Positions 35,990 to 38,982 of a DNA stretch of 38,982 nt are shown here, piece by piece. The translations under genes were made by a program, and so were the position numbers. A model generated the notes under the pieces. That model was not told the origin of the DNA. It did no database searches and was given only the letters and a program-made list of their open reading frames with translations. Each line of letters begins with the position of its first letter. Within the stretch, counting starts at the first letter, position 1. The stretch lies in NCBI RefSeq assembly GCF_011050055.1, contig NZ_DRGM01000048.1:1-38982 (forward strand). Reading direction: 5' to 3'. Origin of the DNA: Pseudoalteromonas prydzensis. GTDB taxonomy: Bacteria > Pseudomonadota > Gammaproteobacteria > Enterobacterales > Alteromonadaceae.

Positions 35990-37162
35990 ATGAAAATTTT
36001 ATCTCCTAGCATAGCGGCACAGCTGGCTGATTTTGCGTACAAAAGCATTGCGGTTTCGGCGGCTGGTGATCAGTCAAAAAAAATAAAGTCGAACCCAATC
36101 ATTAGTAAGCACTTTGCATTTGATTCAAAAACATCAACACTAACAGGTGTAAGTGGCACAACAGCAGAGCATGTATTGAACCAATCTACTGGTTTTGGCT
36201 TTTTTGGTGTAGGCAAAGGTACCGGTAACCATGCGGGCGAGATTGTTATAGCAATACGGGGTACTGCTGGGCTTGCTGATGCGTTAACAGATTTACACTG
36301 TGGTGTTACCGTTGGCCCAAATTTAGCTCCGGTACATTCTGGATTTAATCGTACTTTTGAAACTATTAAACCGCAACTAGCAGCAATATTGAGTAAGGCA
36401 GGTGGGCGCCCTGTTCACTGTATTGGCCATAGCCTTGGTGGTGCTTTAGCAACGTTAGCAGCAAATTGGATTAAAGCTCAATATAAGGTGCCTGTAAAAC
36501 TTTATACTTTTGGATCTCCAAGGGTGGGTCTTAACCCTTTTGCAATTAAAACAGAAACAAGATTAGATGGCATTTATAGGGCTGTTCATCGTAGCGACCC
36601 TGTAGCTATGGTTCCTGTTTGGCCGTTTGTACATGCGGGGAACGAATATAGGCTAAGTACGTGTGTTTCATTAACGGGGGCGGCGCATAAAATGGCAGGT
36701 AATGCACCTGGTTATATTAATACTGCAGCTAGTTACCCTGACTATAAAAGTATGCAGAAAGGCTCGATATCTAACTTAACGATGACACGTCTGAAGTACT
36801 ATAACCGCCATCATGCTTCTTTTAATGCACATTGGTCTGAAAAAATCACAAGTGCCCTTATCACTTTATTACGTGAGAGCGGTAAGTTAGCAAGTATTAT
36901 GGGTCAAATAGGCACATCAGGTGTTTTAACTATTTATGACTTATTAGCTCGGTCAATTGTAGAGATTTCTCAAATGTCGATTAAGTTTGCTGAGGATAGT
37001 AAAGGGCTAATTGGGCATATACTTAACTTTGTAGGAAAGCCATTTGTTGCCGTTGATATAACTTATGCAGGTGTAAAAAAAGCTTTAACTTGGATGTTAG
37101 AAAAACTTAAAACACTAGTAATTGCTGCGGTAAAAGTTTCACCTCATATCGCACTTGGTTAG
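35990..37162 (+). CDS. class 3 lipase, probable T6SS effector
   Basis: A 390-residue alpha/beta hydrolase of the Lipase_3 family. The nucleophile elbow GHSLGG places Ser148; AVHRSDPVAMVP places Asp203, and VHAGNEY places His215, giving a full triad in the expected order. IVIAIRGTAG at about 85-94 supplies the oxyanion region. The C-terminal third (about 240-390) is helical and partly hydrophobic and may bind membranes or the spike. There is no signal peptide, consistent with delivery by the T6SS. It ends the vgrG transcription unit at a terminator. Target is likely phospholipid of the recipient, but the lipid is not predictable from sequence, and I do not assign a Tle class. Confidence 0.8.
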   Translation: MKILSPSIAAQLADFAYKSIAVSAAGDQSKKIKSNPIISKHFAFDSKTSTLTGVSGTTAEHVLNQSTGFGFFGVGKGTGNHAGEIVIAIRGTAGLADALTDLHCGVTVGPNLAPVHSGFNRTFETIKPQLAAILSKAGGRPVHCIGHSLGGALATLAANWIKAQYKVPVKLYTFGSPRVGLNPFAIKTETRLDGIYRAVHRSDPVAMVPVWPFVHAGNEYRLSTCVSLTGAAHKMAGNAPGYINTAASYPDYKSMQKGSISNLTMTRLKYYNRHHASFNAHWSEKITSALITLLRESGKLASIMGQIGTSGVLTIYDLLARSIVEISQMSIKFAEDSKGLIGHILNFVGKPFVAVDITYAGVKKALTWMLEKLKTLVIAAVKVSPHIALG

Positions 37163-37174
37163 TAATTAAATTAA

Positions 37175-37202
37175 GGCTCAGGTAACTACTGAGCCATTTT
37201 TT
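37175..37202 (+). terminator. rho-independent terminator after the lipase gene
   Basis: Perfect 7-base arms GGCTCAG and CTGAGCC flank a 7-base loop, followed by A and six T residues. It closes the vgrG-to-lipase unit, and implies that the following genes use another promoter, which I could not identify with confidence in the 78 bases that remain. Confidence 0.85.
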
Positions 37203-37280
37203 AATAAACGAGTAACAGTTAGTAAATGTAAAATATCTAGTTTAAAAGCTCTTCGAAGTTATTAAACATAAGGAAATACA

Positions 37281-38054
37281 GTGAATAAAATAAACACGGA
37301 TGTAAATTATAAAACAATGGCCAGTAATGCACGCTTAGTGATGCTTGGTGAATCAAGCCATAGCACTGCCGGATATAAGTATGAAGCAATAAAGGCAATC
37401 AAACAGCTAAAAGCTGCTGGTTTCACGCATTTTGCAATCGAAATGCTACCAAGAGCTATGCAGGAAAAAATAGACTTTTATCAACGCACAGGTAAAGGCT
37501 TTAATGTTATACAGCAGTATTTTAATAAATATTGGACCCATGGCTATTTAACACCTCATGCTTATGGTGAACTTGTTAAGGCTGCGCGCGATATTGGAAT
37601 GAAAATAGTCGCGCTCGACGTGTTAGTCGAAACAATGGATATAATGGATAGTGTATGTTCTTCGGATAAGGGTATAGGAGGCGACTGCTTTGATACTCAT
37701 ACTTATAGAAACGCACTTTGGGCAGTTAATTTAGCTACTATATTAAACCGTTCAAGTCAGAATAGAGTTGTTGCTTTTATGCATCGCTTTCATGCTGTAT
37801 TAAATGCAGCAGACCAGCCTGGTGTTGATGTATTTCTTAAAGATCACAATATTTTCAATGTACGCTTTATCGACTTTATTGGAGGGTTAAGTTGCATAAG
37901 TGATAGACGTTGCTCAGGTGACTCAAATCAGGATAAATCCCTAAAAGAGCTTTATTTTTATCGAGAAGGCTACCCGTACGAATCATCTGTTAAATCCTTT
38001 CAAGTGCATATACCTGAAAAACGTGTAAATAGTGATGGTTCACTACAATGGTAA
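37281..38054 (+). CDS. ChaN/Tiki-superfamily protein near the lipase
   Basis: A 257-residue protein with the fold pattern of ChaN and erythromycin-esterase-like proteins: VMLGESSHS at 20-28 (GExxH, with E24 and H27), HFAIEMLPRAMQEKIDFYQ at 50-68 (E54), and FMHRFHAVL near residue 165-175, matching the conserved His of the ChaN core. The usual lipoprotein signal is absent, so it is probably cytoplasmic. The GTG start is fixed by an in-frame stop at 37269 and by AAGGA six bases upstream. It overlaps the next gene by seven bases. The function here is unknown: a lipase immunity or partner protein is possible, and so is an unrelated hydrolase or metal/haem-binding role. Confidence 0.6.
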   Translation: MNKINTDVNYKTMASNARLVMLGESSHSTAGYKYEAIKAIKQLKAAGFTHFAIEMLPRAMQEKIDFYQRTGKGFNVIQQYFNKYWTHGYLTPHAYGELVKAARDIGMKIVALDVLVETMDIMDSVCSSDKGIGGDCFDTHTYRNALWAVNLATILNRSSQNRVVAFMHRFHAVLNAADQPGVDVFLKDHNIFNVRFIDFIGGLSCISDRRCSGDSNQDKSLKELYFYREGYPYESSVKSFQVHIPEKRVNSDGSLQW

Positions 38055-38626
38055 AAATAATATCATTAATTATCTTTACGTGGGGTGTTGTATTTTCTTC
38101 TGTTTCGAGAGCATCGCTTTTTCCTAATATAGATATTAACTCCCCTAACCTAACTGTAGAAAAAGCCGCAAAGCAATGCCAAAAAAGCTTAATGCATGCA
38201 CCTGAACAATTAGAAGCATGGTGTGAAAAAGCTTATAGTCTTGGAGATTGGGAGGCTTTGTATTACATAGGTGTGCACACCGGAGATGGTAATCGTTATT
38301 TGGAGGAACTTAATTCTCGTATTGCAAATAACGAGTATAGTGCTTTAAAAAAACTTGCTTGGATATACCGAAGTGGCCACTTCGTAAAAAAGGATTTAAG
38401 AGAATCTGCACGATTATATGAATTGTATTTACTGCATGATAATGAAATAAACTTTCAAACTGTTTCGGCACATTTTGAACTATCCACTATTTACCAAAGA
38501 CTTGGTATGTGGAATAAAGTGATTACCCATACTGATTACGTTATAAATTATGCAAATAGAGCTGATTGGGTGCATCGCGCTAAATATATACAAAAGCAAG
38601 CCAAAGCCTCGTTAGCTGAAAATTAA
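38048..38626 (+). CDS. secreted Sel1/TPR-like protein, candidate lipase immunity
   Basis: A 192-residue protein with a signal peptide of about 22 residues (hydrophobic ISLIIFTWGVVF, then SRA before Ser23 as likely cleavage site), so it should be periplasmic. The mature part is made of short helical repeats of the Sel1/TPR kind (WCEKAYSLGDWEALYYIG, LKKLAWIYRSGHFVKKDLRESARLYELYL, HFELSTIYQRLGMWNKVI). Sel1-repeat proteins are known periplasmic immunity proteins for some T6SS lipases, and a periplasmic inhibitor fits the lipase two genes upstream. There is an intervening terminator and ChaN-like gene, so the pairing is inference. It shares seven bases with the preceding gene and is probably cotranslated. 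Confidence 0.65.
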   Translation: MVKIISLIIFTWGVVFSSVSRASLFPNIDINSPNLTVEKAAKQCQKSLMHAPEQLEAWCEKAYSLGDWEALYYIGVHTGDGNRYLEELNSRIANNEYSALKKLAWIYRSGHFVKKDLRESARLYELYLLHDNEINFQTVSAHFELSTIYQRLGMWNKVITHTDYVINYANRADWVHRAKYIQKQAKASLAEN

Positions 38627-38697
38627 ACTTTAAATGTATTTACCTATAAATATAAAGGGAGCTATAAACGCCTAAACTAAAGCGCTATAGAAATGAT

Positions 38698-38964
38698 ATG
38701 GAACAACAAAACCAACAAACACTAACTAACCTTGTTTACGATATTTACGAAGACCCAACTTTAATAGAAGAGCATCAAGTGCTTATAAAACCTTTACTGA
38801 GCGATTTAGTTGCCACTGCGCCAGCTGGGTTTGAGGGTATGGCGACGATGATTAATACTCATATTTCTAATGGGTTTAAATTCAAAAATCCTAAAATACA
38901 AAAATTTGAACTTGAGTCGGGGCTTTTAAAACTTAAAACGTATTTTCAAAAAATAAACCTGTAA
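38698..38964 (+). CDS. small unknown protein at the window end
   Basis: An 88-residue protein, acidic and mostly helical, with no signal peptide, membrane segment or motif I recognise. It lies 71 bases after the Sel1-like gene and its stop is inside the window, so it is complete. AGGGAG at 38657-38662 is too distant (about 36 bases) to be its ribosome site, and nothing stronger is visible, so the start is uncertain. Small acidic proteins at the end of T6SS modules are sometimes immunity proteins, but that is a guess. Confidence that it is a gene is moderate. Confidence 0.45.
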   Translation: MEQQNQQTLTNLVYDIYEDPTLIEEHQVLIKPLLSDLVATAPAGFEGMATMINTHISNGFKFKNPKIQKFELESGLLKLKTYFQKINL

Positions 38965-38982
38965 TACCGTTCATAATTACTC

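Noticed and set aside
1..38982. tRNA or rRNA genes, insertion sequences, integrase or attachment sites
   Set aside because: No transposase or integrase reading frame, terminal inverted repeats, or cloverleaf-like segment was seen in the gaps, which are short.

Overview
The window is a complete type VI secretion system (T6SS) locus plus its effector and immunity cargo, on an AT-rich chromosome. The gene set and protein style (15 recognisable core and accessory T6SS genes, TssK/TssL/TssM of gammaproteobacterial type, and a DUF1294 membrane protein next door) suggest a marine gammaproteobacterium, most likely Pseudoalteromonas or a close relative in the Alteromonadales. That placement is my inference; I could not run a search.

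Layout. (1) 1-962: the 3' end of a DUF1294 membrane protein gene and a convergent small PEGA-domain lipoprotein gene, separated by a bidirectional terminator. (2) 963-3411: on the minus strand, a PpkA-type Ser/Thr kinase, then a 475-bp AT-rich divergent regulatory region. (3) 3412-12887: a plus-strand operon for the membrane complex and its switches: FHA protein TagH, TssJ lipoprotein, TssK, TssL with an OmpA domain, TssM, TagF and PP2C phosphatase PppA. (4) 13108-24501: a second operon behind its own good promoter, for tail, baseplate and recycling: TssA, TssB, TssC, a second TssC-like protein, TagJ, TssE, TssF, TssG and ClpV/TssH. (5) 24542-25279: hcp as a self-contained unit with a consensus promoter, a leader of about 175 nt carrying several GGA motifs and an inverted repeat, and a strong terminator. 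(6) 25306-37162: the spike and cargo module: VgrG, an unknown small protein, PAAR, an unknown helical protein, a catalytically dead ketosynthase/thiolase-fold protein, a 1605-residue Rhs effector with a C-terminal PD-(D/E)XK nuclease-like toxin, an Imm49-like immunity protein, a DUF6795 protein and a class 3 lipase, ending in a terminator. (7) 37281-38982: a ChaN/Tiki-fold protein, a secreted Sel1/TPR-like protein that is the best candidate for lipase immunity, and a small unknown ORF.

How it should work together. TssJLM span the envelope, TssK/E/F/G with TssA form the baseplate, Hcp and the TssB/C sheath form the tail, and ClpV recycles the sheath. PpkA, PppA, TagH and TagF make up the threonine phosphorylation pathway, in which phosphorylated FHA protein favours firing while PppA and TagF hold it back. 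VgrG and the free-standing PAAR form the tip. The Rhs protein has neither PAAR nor N-terminal membrane segments, so it must be attached through adaptors. The unknown proteins lying between PAAR and Rhs, above all the dead thiolase-fold protein, are the best candidates and the most interesting part of the window.
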